From Vibrio cortegadensis (lineage in GTDB: Bacteria; Pseudomonadota; Gammaproteobacteria; Enterobacterales; Vibrionaceae), in NCBI RefSeq assembly GCF_024347395.1, contig NZ_AP025472.1, forward strand, positions 620,001-684,000: a stretch of 64,000 nucleotides of DNA, written 5' to 3'. Both the position numbers and the translations under genes were made by a program. This document shows positions 32,734 through 40,244 of the stretch, piece after piece (position 1 is the first letter of the stretch; every line of letters begins with the position of its first letter). The notes under the pieces are model-generated. The model worked only from the letters and a program-made list of their open reading frames with translations. It had not been told where the DNA came from and did no database searches.

Positions 32734-32753
32734 TGATAGTTTTTCTAGTATCT

Positions 32754-33692
32754 ATGAATGAAATGGGATTTGATGTGGTTAACTTGAATTGGAAAAATGT
32801 GGATTTAAACTTACTGGTTGCTTTTTCTCAGCTATATCAGAGTCGGAGTGTGAGCGCGGCCGCTGAAAAAAGTTATGTTAGCCAATCAGCGATGAGCCAC
32901 AGTTTATCTCGATTGCGTTTACTGTTTAGCGACCCACTTTTTGAACGTAAAGGCCACAGCATGGCACCGACAGATCGTGCTCACGAAATCGCTCCGATCA
33001 TAGAAACGATCCTCACTCAAGTTCAAACCGATCTATTATTGACCAACCATTTTTCGCCAAGTCAGTACTCTGGAGTATGTCGAATTGGTTTAACTGACTA
33101 CGCTGAATTGATCTTTGCGCCAGCGATTTATGATGCGATTCGCCAATCCGCTCCTGATGCTCAAGTCAGCTTTATTAATGTCTCTCGTCACAACTATATT
33201 GAGGCTTTTGATAAGGATCGGCTGGATCTTATGGTTGGGAGTATTACGCGATTAGACGATCAATTTGAAGCTCAAAAATTATACACAGAAAAGCATGTAT
33301 GCTTGTACGATCCCGCCCAGTATCATTTTGGTTCAGAACTCACACTACAAGAGTTTATTGATGCCGAGCATGCGTTAATTAGTCCTGATGGCATACTTGA
33401 AACGCAAAGTGACCAAAGATTAAAAGCATTAGGTGTATCGCGGTTCATACCCGTTGCGTCACGCAGCTTTTTGACCGTAAGACGCTTAATTCAGAATCGG
33501 AAATTGATTGCGACAGTCCCAAGATTGATGGCTCAGGCTGATATGCTCAATGATAACTTGACCACGGCATTGCCTCCAATCTCGATAGATGACTTTGATA
33601 TATCAATGATTTGGAATAAGGCCAGAGCGAGTGATGAGAAGCAAATTTGGCTTCAATCTTTAGTGTTGGGTGTTTTTGATTCATTTGAATAA
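32754..33692 (+). CDS. LysR family transcriptional regulator
   Basis: A 312-residue LysR regulator. The winged helix is at residues 15-75: NLNWKNVDLNLLVAFSQLYQ, then SVSAAAEKSYVSQSAMSHSLSRLR and FSDPLFERKGHSMAPT. The substrate-binding domain follows. The frame opens at a TTG (32733), but that lies at the expected transcription start, so the ATG at 32754 is chosen; GTG 32775 with GGGA upstream is a possible shorter start. Divergence from chrA suggests control of that gene. Its 3' end overlaps the convergent O-antigen-ligase-type gene by 12 bp. Confidence 0.87.
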   Translation: MNEMGFDVVNLNWKNVDLNLLVAFSQLYQSRSVSAAAEKSYVSQSAMSHSLSRLRLLFSDPLFERKGHSMAPTDRAHEIAPIIETILTQVQTDLLLTNHFSPSQYSGVCRIGLTDYAELIFAPAIYDAIRQSAPDAQVSFINVSRHNYIEAFDKDRLDLMVGSITRLDDQFEAQKLYTEKHVCLYDPAQYHFGSELTLQEFIDAEHALISPDGILETQSDQRLKALGVSRFIPVASRSFLTVRRLIQNRKLIATVPRLMAQADMLNDNLTTALPPISIDDFDISMIWNKARASDEKQIWLQSLVLGVFDSFE

Positions 33693-35075
33693 TATTGGCC
33701 CTGAGCAATTGTATCCAAGCCAAAACTGAGGTTTAAGCTGAACTGAAAATTTTTGATCAGGGTAGTTGGTCATTCGAAGATACAATTTATTCCCTGTTAA
33801 CAGGGAACTTAACAGTAACACTCCAACGATCCCGTATTGTAAATATCGATGTTTTATTTTTGATGGATGAGAAGCACAAATTGGGTGATGTTTTTTACAT
33901 GCGGACCAAAAAATAGCGAGTGAGATTACTGCCAGTAACTGGCTAAGCGGAGAGTCGAGAACTCCGGAAACAAGGCTATAAGCAAACCCAGCTAAAACAC
34001 TTAATCCTGTCACCCGAACCCAGCGATGGTAGGTCGTAATGACGGTTTTCAGTGTGAGTAAAAGTAAAAAACCGTAGCAAAGTAGAGGAATGAGCCCCCA
34101 ATTTACCAAGACTAAAAGTGCAGAGTTATGTGGGCGACCAAATAATTTGGATGAACATACAAAACCATCACCACCTAGCCCTAACAGTGAAGACAGGGTT
34201 ATGGCTTCGGCCCACAGCGCCATGCGCCCGGGAGAGTCGGTTCGAACTTTTGGCCATGTCCACAATCCATCATTAAATAGATAGGCAGGTATTGGGGCAA
34301 GAAAAACAATACGAAGTAAACAGCCAAAAATAATACTGAATAGCAGTAGTTTAAGTATTTGCGATCTTAAGGGCTTATCAATTTTAGCCCAGATAAGAAT
34401 GGCTGTAATGATGGCAATGGAAATCCCACGAGCATCCAAAGCAAAAATAATAGCTACATGAGTACAAAGTAGAAAACGTAATGCGTTATAAAGCCATCGC
34501 TTTCTTCTAAAACAGAGAGTGAAGTAGAGTGTCGGAATGATCAGCCACACCTGAACTTGATTCAAAAATCGGGCGTTTGCAAATCCAAAAATGGTATGAA
34601 TATTCGTTTCAAGTTGATAGTAAACTCGAAGCCAAAACCCGACACTGACTGAGAGAAACAGTAAAAGCGTTATCCAGCAGAAATAGCTATAAAGTCGCAC
34701 TTTTTGGGATTCAAACCCAATAGATAGAAAGGCGGTCAGTAGCGCTAATCCTAAGAAATAGAAGTAATCCGTTTGAGCTCGCCAAAAATCAATACCTTGA
34801 AAATTGGCGATAGCTGCAAAAATACCGAAAATAACAAGAACCCACCCAACGCTAAGGCTAAGCTCCGTAAATTGTTGTGTTATACGATCCCGCCAGTGGC
34901 GGTCGCTTAAAATAATCAGGTTAGAGATAAGAAGAACGGAGCAGATGAAAACGCGTTTAGCGTCGTACAGTAAGAAGACACTATTTCGAGGTATAAAAGT
35001 GTTGAAACATAACACCATGATCCCCAAAAAAGTAAACCCCATCAATAGAGTAAATTTCCACTTGGATTGCACCAT
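33681..35075 (-). CDS. O-antigen ligase/polymerase family membrane protein
   Basis: A 464-residue polytopic membrane protein with about twelve hydrophobic segments. A long extracytoplasmic loop contains the motif GRPHNSALLVLVNWG, whose histidine matches the conserved RxH-N signature of WaaL/Wzy-type O-antigen ligases. It should act on undecaprenyl-linked glycans in the periplasm, either as ligase or polymerase. It stands alone rather than in a glycan cluster, but it is close to galETK, which make UDP-galactose. Overall sequence identity in this family is low, so the exact activity is open. Confidence 0.72.
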   Translation of the reverse strand: MVQSKWKFTLLMGFTFLGIMVLCFNTFIPRNSVFLLYDAKRVFICSVLLISNLIILSDRHWRDRITQQFTELSLSVGWVLVIFGIFAAIANFQGIDFWRAQTDYFYFLGLALLTAFLSIGFESQKVRLYSYFCWITLLLFLSVSVGFWLRVYYQLETNIHTIFGFANARFLNQVQVWLIIPTLYFTLCFRRKRWLYNALRFLLCTHVAIIFALDARGISIAIITAILIWAKIDKPLRSQILKLLLFSIIFGCLLRIVFLAPIPAYLFNDGLWTWPKVRTDSPGRMALWAEAITLSSLLGLGGDGFVCSSKLFGRPHNSALLVLVNWGLIPLLCYGFLLLLTLKTVITTYHRWVRVTGLSVLAGFAYSLVSGVLDSPLSQLLAVISLAIFWSACKKHHPICASHPSKIKHRYLQYGIVGVLLLSSLLTGNKLYLRMTNYPDQKFSVQLKPQFWLGYNCSGPILFK

Positions 35076-35255
35076 ACAACGGCCTTCTCTTATCTTTTTA
35101 ATAGCTTAGACCAAAGTAAGAGCGCTGGCCTTTTAGAGCCTGGTGAATATCAAGTTATGTGAGATCCACCATGTCGATGTGTGGGCGTCTAGTGAGGTTT
35201 GTTTATCTATCTGAAGCCACTTCATTGGTTTGGAGTGGTTTCTTTAAAACTAATT

Positions 35256-35271
35256 GTGGAAACGTTTACAT
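35256..35271. promoter_or_regulatory. GalR operator upstream of galE
   Basis: GTGGAAACGTTTACAT closely matches the GalR/GalS consensus GTGnAAnCGnTTnCAC. Its centre (35263.5) lies about 59.5 bp before the predicted start site near 35323, as does the external operator of the E. coli gal operon. Confidence 0.85.
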
Positions 35272-35273
35272 TT

Positions 35274-35289
35274 TTATTCTTTGATCACA
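35274..35289 (+). promoter_or_regulatory. CRP half-site in the gal promoter
   Basis: A perfect right half GATCACAT (35283-35290) centres a CRP site at 35281.5, about -41.5 from the predicted start site. The left half is poor. The position equals that of the E. coli gal CRP site. Confidence 0.55.
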
Positions 35290-35307
35290 TAATGCTCACT
35301 GAAAGGT

Positions 35308-35316
35308 TGGTATGAT
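35308..35316 (+). promoter_or_regulatory. Extended -10 promoter of galETK
   Basis: TGGTATGAT contains a TGn extension and the -10 hexamer TATGAT, with no good -35. E. coli galP1 uses the same extended -10 type (TATGGTT region). Confidence 0.65.
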
Positions 35317-35371
35317 CTTTGGCGATCAGTATGACTGAATGAGCGTATTAGAAGAGATAAGAGAGGTTATC

Positions 35372-36382
35372 GTGAAAATTCTTGTGACGGGCGGAGTGGG
35401 TTACATAGGAAGCCATACTTGCATTCAAATGATAGAAGCAGGTATGGAGCCTATCATTGTTGATAATTTATGTAACAGTAATATCGCGGTACTTGAGCGT
35501 ATTGAAACACTGACAGGGATTAAACCTGTTTTTTATCAGGGAGATATTCGTAATGAAGCTTTCCTTGATAAAATATTTTCGCAGCATCACATTCAATCCG
35601 TTATTCACTTTGCTGGTTTAAAAGCGGTGGGGGAGTCGGTTGTTAAACCTCTTGAGTATTACGATAACAATGTAAATGGCTCACTTGTTCTTGCTCGATC
35701 TATGAAAAAAGCGGGCGTAAAAAGCATCGTATTTAGCTCTTCTGCAACGGTATATGGTGATCCTGACGTTGTGCCTATTACTGAAGAATCGCCAACGGGT
35801 GCAACGACTAACCCTTATGGCCGCAGTAAATATATGGTTGAAGAGTGCTTATCTGACTTGCATGAAGCTGAGCCTGATTGGAGTGTGACGTTATTACGCT
35901 ATTTTAACCCTGTAGGCGCACATCCATCAGGAATCATGGGAGAAGACCCACAAGGAATTCCAAATAATTTAATGCCGTTTATTGCCCAAGTAGCAGTCGG
36001 TAGACGTGAAAAATTGTCCATTTATGGAAACGATTACAATACTGTCGATGGTACGGGAGTGCGTGATTATATCCATGTGATCGATTTGGCTGATGGGCAT
36101 GTCGCAGCATTGAAAGCGGTAGGGGAAAAGTGTGGATTACACATCTATAACCTTGGTTCAGGCCATGGTTCAAGTGTTCTAGAAATGGTTGAAGCTTTTT
36201 CTCATGCCTGCGGTAAGCCTGTGCCATACGAAATTTGCGCGAGACGTTCTGGTGATATTGCAGAATGCTGGGCGAGCACTACTAAAGCTGAAAAAGAGCT
36301 TGGTTGGAAAGTGACTCGTAGTATTGCTGAAATGAGTGCCGATACTTGGAATTGGCAATCGAAAAACCCTCAAGGGTACTAA
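35372..36382 (+). CDS. galE: UDP-glucose 4-epimerase
   Basis: GalE interconverts UDP-glucose and UDP-galactose with bound NAD. The 336-residue protein (E. coli 338) has the dinucleotide motif VTGGVGYIGSHT, the catalytic serine region SSSATVYGD, and Tyr/Lys in NPYGRSKYMVEE. I place the start at the GTG at 35372: AGAGAGG lies just upstream and the product then begins MKILVTGG like other GalE proteins, whereas the ATG at 35339 lacks a ribosome binding site. It is first in galETK; 52 nt containing a hairpin separate it from galT. Confidence 0.96.
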   Translation: MKILVTGGVGYIGSHTCIQMIEAGMEPIIVDNLCNSNIAVLERIETLTGIKPVFYQGDIRNEAFLDKIFSQHHIQSVIHFAGLKAVGESVVKPLEYYDNNVNGSLVLARSMKKAGVKSIVFSSSATVYGDPDVVPITEESPTGATTNPYGRSKYMVEECLSDLHEAEPDWSVTLLRYFNPVGAHPSGIMGEDPQGIPNNLMPFIAQVAVGRREKLSIYGNDYNTVDGTGVRDYIHVIDLADGHVAALKAVGEKCGLHIYNLGSGHGSSVLEMVEAFSHACGKPVPYEICARRSGDIAECWASTTKAEKELGWKVTRSIAEMSADTWNWQSKNPQGY

Positions 36383-36391
36383 TTAACTTTA

Positions 36392-36419
36392 TTCTTTGAT
36401 CTGCCCAAAAATCAAAGAA
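36392..36419 (+). other. Intercistronic hairpin between galE and galT
   Basis: TTCTTTGAT (36392-36400) pairs with ATCAAAGAA (36411-36419) through nine perfect pairs around a 10-nt loop. There is no T-run. It may protect the galE message or tune galT translation. Confidence 0.6.
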
Positions 36420-36437
36420 ATGCCACAGAGAAATATG

Positions 36438-37490
36438 ATGTCTACTATTGAATTTAATCCAGTTGATCACCCACATCGTCGCTATAACCCATTAACAGGA
36501 CAATGGGTTTTAGTTTCACCTCATCGTGCTAAACGACCTTGGAGTGGCCAAGATGAAGCTCTATCTACGGTAGAGCTACCTGTATATGAAGAGAAGTGTT
36601 TTTTGTGTCCAACGAACACCCGTATTTCAGGAGATGAAAACCCCGACTATCAAGGGACTTACGTTTTTAATAATGATTTCGCGGCATTGATGCCTGACTC
36701 ACCTGATGCTCCAGAGTCAAATAACCCCCTATTTAAAACTCAAGGTGTACGAGGCTTAAGCCGCGTGATCTGTTTTTCTCCTGATCACAGCAAAACGCTA
36801 CCAGAATTACCCGTGAATAAAATTCGCGACGTGGTTAATACTTGGAATGATCAAATTGAAGAGTTAGGTCAAGAGTATTTATGGGTTCAAGCCTTTGAAA
36901 ATAAAGGTGAGACAATGGGCTGCTCTCAACCTCACCCTCATGGTCAAGTGTGGGCGAACAGCTTTTTGCCAAATGAAATTGAGCGTAAAGAAAAACTGTT
37001 GAAGGAATACCATCATCAACAAGGTTCTAATTTACTTGTCGATTATGTTGAATCAGAAATGAAAGATGGCGCTCGAACCGTCGTTGAAACGGAGCACTGG
37101 ATTGCGGTTGTTCCTTATTGGGCCGCTTGGCCGTTTGAAACCATGCTACTACCTAAAGCACATATTCGTAGAATGAGCGAGTTGAACGATGAGCAACGTG
37201 ACGATTTAGCGCTTGCGATTAAGAAGCTCACCAGTCGTTACGATAATCTTTTTCAGTGTTCTTTTCCTTACTCTATGGGGTGGCATTATGCGCCTTTCTT
37301 TGAAGAAGGAACCGATATCGATCACTGGCAACTTCATGCTCTTTTCTATCCGCCATTATTGCGCAGTGCGTCTGTGCGTAAGTTCATGGTGGGTTATGAA
37401 ATGTTGGCAGAAACTCAGCGTGACCTTACCGCTGAACAAGCCGCGCAGCATTTACGAGATGTCAGCGATGTTCATTATAAAGAGCAGTAG
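36438..37490 (+). CDS. galT: Galactose-1-phosphate uridylyltransferase
   Basis: GalT exchanges UMP between UDP-glucose and galactose-1-phosphate. The 350-residue protein has FNPVDHPHRRYNPLTG at the N-terminus, zinc-ligand cysteines in CFLCPTNTR, and the active-site HPHGQVW. The start is taken at 36438 (MSTIEFNPVDHPH); the adjacent ATG at 36435 and the farther 36396 extend beyond the family norm (E. coli 348 residues). It lies between galE and galK in one operon. Confidence 0.96.
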   Translation: MSTIEFNPVDHPHRRYNPLTGQWVLVSPHRAKRPWSGQDEALSTVELPVYEEKCFLCPTNTRISGDENPDYQGTYVFNNDFAALMPDSPDAPESNNPLFKTQGVRGLSRVICFSPDHSKTLPELPVNKIRDVVNTWNDQIEELGQEYLWVQAFENKGETMGCSQPHPHGQVWANSFLPNEIERKEKLLKEYHHQQGSNLLVDYVESEMKDGARTVVETEHWIAVVPYWAAWPFETMLLPKAHIRRMSELNDEQRDDLALAIKKLTSRYDNLFQCSFPYSMGWHYAPFFEEGTDIDHWQLHALFYPPLLRSASVRKFMVGYEMLAETQRDLTAEQAAQHLRDVSDVHYKEQ

Positions 37491-37538
37491 TTCTTGTTTA
37501 TGTGCTGTAAAAAACTGAGAAATTAAAGAGATAGCTTT

Positions 37539-38699
37539 ATGACTGATTTAATCAAAAATGTGAAAGACTCATTTAAATCAATATTTGAATACTCACCCAC
37601 TCATGTTGTCCAAGCTCCGGGGCGCGTTAATCTGATTGGTGAACATACTGACTATAACGATGGGTTTGTCCTACCGTGTGCCATTAACTATCAAACCGTG
37701 GTTGCTGCCGCGAAAAGAGATGACAATAAAGTCCGCGTTATCTCTGTTGATTATGGCAATGAAATAGACGAATTTGACCTGACTCAAGCCATTACTTTCC
37801 AAGACGGAAAAATGTGGGCGAACTACATTCGCGGTGTAGTGAAGTGTTTGCTTGAGCGTGGTTTTGAACTGGGTGGCGCGGATATTTCCGTAAGTGGTAA
37901 TGTTCCTCAAGGGGCTGGTCTCAGTTCTTCCGCGGCGTTAGAAGTTGTGATTGGTCAGACGTTTAAAGAGCTTTACCGCCTAGACATTAGTCAAGCCGAA
38001 ATTGCGTTGAATGGTCAACAAGCTGAAAACGAATTCGTAGGTTGTAATTGCGGGATCATGGATCAGATGATTTCAGCGGAAGGGAATGAAAACCACGCTA
38101 TGCTTTTGGATTGTCGTAGCCTAGAAACGACAGCGGTTTCAATGCCTGAAGATATGGCTGTTGTGATCATTAATTCAAATAAAAAGCGTGGCTTGGTCGA
38201 TAGTGAATACAACACTCGCCGAGAGCAGTGTGAAGAAGCAGCTCGCCTTTTTGGTGTTTCTGCTCTGCGCGATGTGACGATTGAGCAGTTCAATTCAAAA
38301 GTTTCTGAGCTTGATGAAACGGTTGCCAAGCGTGCTCGCCATGTGATCACCGAAAACGATCGCACAGAAGAAGCGGCCGTGGCGTTGCGAACCCATGATA
38401 TGAAACGTATGGGAGAGCTGATGGCTGAATCACATGCTTCAATGCGTGATGATTTTGAAATCACAGTAAAAGAGATCGATACGCTAGTTGATATGGTAAA
38501 AGAAGTGATTGGCAAACATGGTGGTGTGCGAATGACAGGAGGGGGCTTTGGTGGCTGTATTGTGGCGCTCGTTCCTCCGCGATTTGTGGGTGAAATCAAA
38601 GCTACGGTAGAAGCTAAGTATGAAGCAATGACAGGGCTAAATGCGTCGATTTATGTGTGCCAAGCCAAAGATGGTGCGGGTGTTGTTGAAGTGTCATGA
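37539..38699 (+). CDS. galK: Galactokinase
   Basis: GalK phosphorylates galactose at C1 with ATP. This 386-residue GHMP kinase shows the galactokinase signature GRVNLIGEHTDYNDGF, the ATP loop PQGAGLSSSAALE and the third motif MTGGGFGGC. It starts 48 nt after galT. No galM (mutarotase) follows, unlike the E. coli operon; instead a bidirectional terminator and convergent galR come next. Confidence 0.97.
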   Translation: MTDLIKNVKDSFKSIFEYSPTHVVQAPGRVNLIGEHTDYNDGFVLPCAINYQTVVAAAKRDDNKVRVISVDYGNEIDEFDLTQAITFQDGKMWANYIRGVVKCLLERGFELGGADISVSGNVPQGAGLSSSAALEVVIGQTFKELYRLDISQAEIALNGQQAENEFVGCNCGIMDQMISAEGNENHAMLLDCRSLETTAVSMPEDMAVVIINSNKKRGLVDSEYNTRREQCEEAARLFGVSALRDVTIEQFNSKVSELDETVAKRARHVITENDRTEEAAVALRTHDMKRMGELMAESHASMRDDFEITVKEIDTLVDMVKEVIGKHGGVRMTGGGFGGCIVALVPPRFVGEIKATVEAKYEAMTGLNASIYVCQAKDGAGVVEVS

Positions 38700-38760
38700 G
38701 CCTCGTTATTTAGGCGACATGCACCAGTGGTTGGTGATTAATTCGGCCTTATAATGTTAG

Positions 38761-38793
38761 AAAATCCTCAGTTGTATATGACTGAGGATTTTT
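38761..38793. terminator. Bidirectional terminator between galK and galR
   Basis: A 12-bp perfect stem (38761-38772 with 38781-38792) with an 8-nt loop, A-rich on the left and T-rich on the right. Confidence 0.92.
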
Positions 38794-38823
38794 ATTGGAT
38801 CTTCTAAAGTGAATAGTTTCAAT

Positions 38824-39825
38824 TTAGATCGCTTTTTCTACCGAATTTCGACGGACTAAAGTGGGAGAAAACTTCATTGGTTCATTTTCTATGGGTAGGC
38901 CTTTTGCTAGTTGGAGAGAAAGGCGAGTCGCTTTTTCTGCCATCATTTGAATCGGGTATCGAATCGTGGTCAATTTAGGATGAACGTACCGAGCGATTAA
39001 TCCGTCGTCAAAACCGATGACTGACACCTGGTTAGGGACTTGAATACCATTATCTTCCAATACTGATAACGCTCCAGCGGCCATGTTGTCGTTATAGCTT
39101 ACTACGCCTGTCACTGGTAACGATTTTGCCAGTAAGTTGGTCATCGCACACTCACCGCCATCACTATCGGGTTCACCATATTCGAGGTAACTCTTTGGTA
39201 ATTCGATTTGGTGATCGTTTAGCGCTGCTAAGTATCCCTTCACACGCTGCTCGACATCTTCTATTTTATGAAGTGAGGCGATGCAGGCAATATTTCGGTG
39301 ACCATGACGGATTAGATATTCGGTTGCGAGATACGCCCCTCTATAGTTGTCTAAGTAAACGCAGCGCTCTTTAATTTCAGGAATATAGCGATTAATAATG
39401 ACTAATCCTTTGACTTCGTTGGCATAACTGATGAGTTCTTTATCGGATAAAGCCTTGGAATGAATGATCAGAGATTCACAGCGGTTATTGATTAATAATT
39501 CAATCGCATGACGCTCATCTTCAGCGTTGTGATTACCATTCCCAATCAATACATGCTTGCCATTTTCACGGGCGATGTTATCAACGGCTTTCACTAGAGT
39601 GCCAAAAAAAGGGTCAGAAACATCAAAAACTAACACACCGATAGTATTCGTACTTTGACTCACTAAGGCGCGAGCGTTAGCGTTGGGGCGATAACCCAAT
39701 AATGCCATCGCTTGCGTGACTGACTTTATTGACTTTTTACTCGCTTTTGGTGATTTGTTGATGACTCGAGATACTGTCGCAACCGACACTCCCGCTTCAC
39801 GTGCAACATCTTTGATGGTCGCCAT
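38824..39825 (-). CDS. galR: Galactose operon repressor
   Basis: A 333-residue LacI/GalR family repressor. The start MATIKDVAREAGVSVATVSR is almost identical to E. coli GalR, and SPKAS, PNANARALV, DVSDPFFG and FSPTLVRR also match GalR specifically rather than PurR or CytR. The start at 39825 is therefore chosen over an upstream in-frame ATG at 39861. It sits convergently next to galETK, and near-identical operators lie before galE and before galR, which indicates control of the operon and autoregulation. Galactose is the expected inducer. Confidence 0.94.
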   Translation of the reverse strand: MATIKDVAREAGVSVATVSRVINKSPKASKKSIKSVTQAMALLGYRPNANARALVSQSTNTIGVLVFDVSDPFFGTLVKAVDNIARENGKHVLIGNGNHNAEDERHAIELLINNRCESLIIHSKALSDKELISYANEVKGLVIINRYIPEIKERCVYLDNYRGAYLATEYLIRHGHRNIACIASLHKIEDVEQRVKGYLAALNDHQIELPKSYLEYGEPDSDGGECAMTNLLAKSLPVTGVVSYNDNMAAGALSVLEDNGIQVPNQVSVIGFDDGLIARYVHPKLTTIRYPIQMMAEKATRLSLQLAKGLPIENEPMKFSPTLVRRNSVEKAI

Positions 39826-39944
39826 AATTTGCCTCATTACTCTTCTAGAGGTATTTAACAACGCTTGTGTAAATATGGCAATGACTCATTTAATTCCAGG
39901 AGGATTAATGTTGTTACTAATTGTATTTTAAAGAAATATATTAA

Positions 39945-39960
39945 ATGTAAACGTTTCTTA
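39945..39960. promoter_or_regulatory. GalR operator upstream of galR
   Basis: On the minus strand this reads TAAGAAACGTTTACAT, sharing the 13-bp core GAAACGTTTACAT with the operator before galE. It lies 120 nt upstream of the galR start, as expected for autoregulation. Confidence 0.75.
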
Positions 39961-40070
39961 TTTTTATGGGTTTGATGGCGATTTTTCTGAAGGGCATTGA
40001 TTTATGTTAATGGCGAGTATTAATGCTATTTATTCAATAAGGGATAATAGAAATAAAAACACACTAAAGA

Positions 40071-40105
40071 GTCTTTTTGACTCTGTTTGGTTTTGTCTTT
40101 TTGAC
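40071..40105. promoter_or_regulatory. Two NorR-type enhancer sites upstream of nnrS
   Basis: The identical dyad GTCTTTTTGAC occurs at 40071-40081 and 40095-40105, with centres 24 bp apart. Each fits the NorR core GT-N7-AC; dyad symmetry extends the first to AGAGTC/GACTCT and the second to TTGTC/GACAA. They lie about 86 and 110 bp before the predicted sigma-54 start site, a normal enhancer distance. norR itself is not in the window. Confidence 0.72.
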
Positions 40106-40158
40106 AACAAAAATGTATTTTCATTGTCTTAACCCTTTAATTATAAAGCATTAAATTC

Positions 40159-40175
40159 TTGGCCTGAATAATGCA
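40159..40175 (+). promoter_or_regulatory. Sigma-54 promoter of nnrS
   Basis: TTGGCCTGAATAATGCA has GG at 40161-40162 and GC at 40173-40174, exactly the -24/-12 spacing of RpoN promoters. The NorR-type sites upstream make this combination coherent, since NorR activates sigma-54 promoters. Confidence 0.72.
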
Positions 40176-40244
40176 ATATGAAATGAGAATTCTTGCTAAA
40201 CTATTATTAGTGCTTTATCGGGAAGTACCAATAAAGGAGCCACC

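Larger units (their letters stand above)
39826..40244. other. Divergent regulatory region between galR and nnrS
   Basis: These 419 nt hold no gene. They contain a GalR operator near galR, two NorR-type sites, and a sigma-54 promoter before nnrS. A weaker FNR-like dyad (TTGAT-N4-GTTAA at 39997-40010) is also present but is not convincing alone. Confidence 0.8.

Noticed and set aside
32733..32753. TTG start for the LysR gene beside chrA
   Set aside because: It coincides with the expected transcription start after TATAAT at 32719-32724, leaving no room for a ribosome binding site.
39997..40010. FNR site before nnrS
   Set aside because: TTGAT-N4-GTTAA has two mismatches in one half and is far from the sigma-54 promoter; the NorR-type sites explain regulation better.
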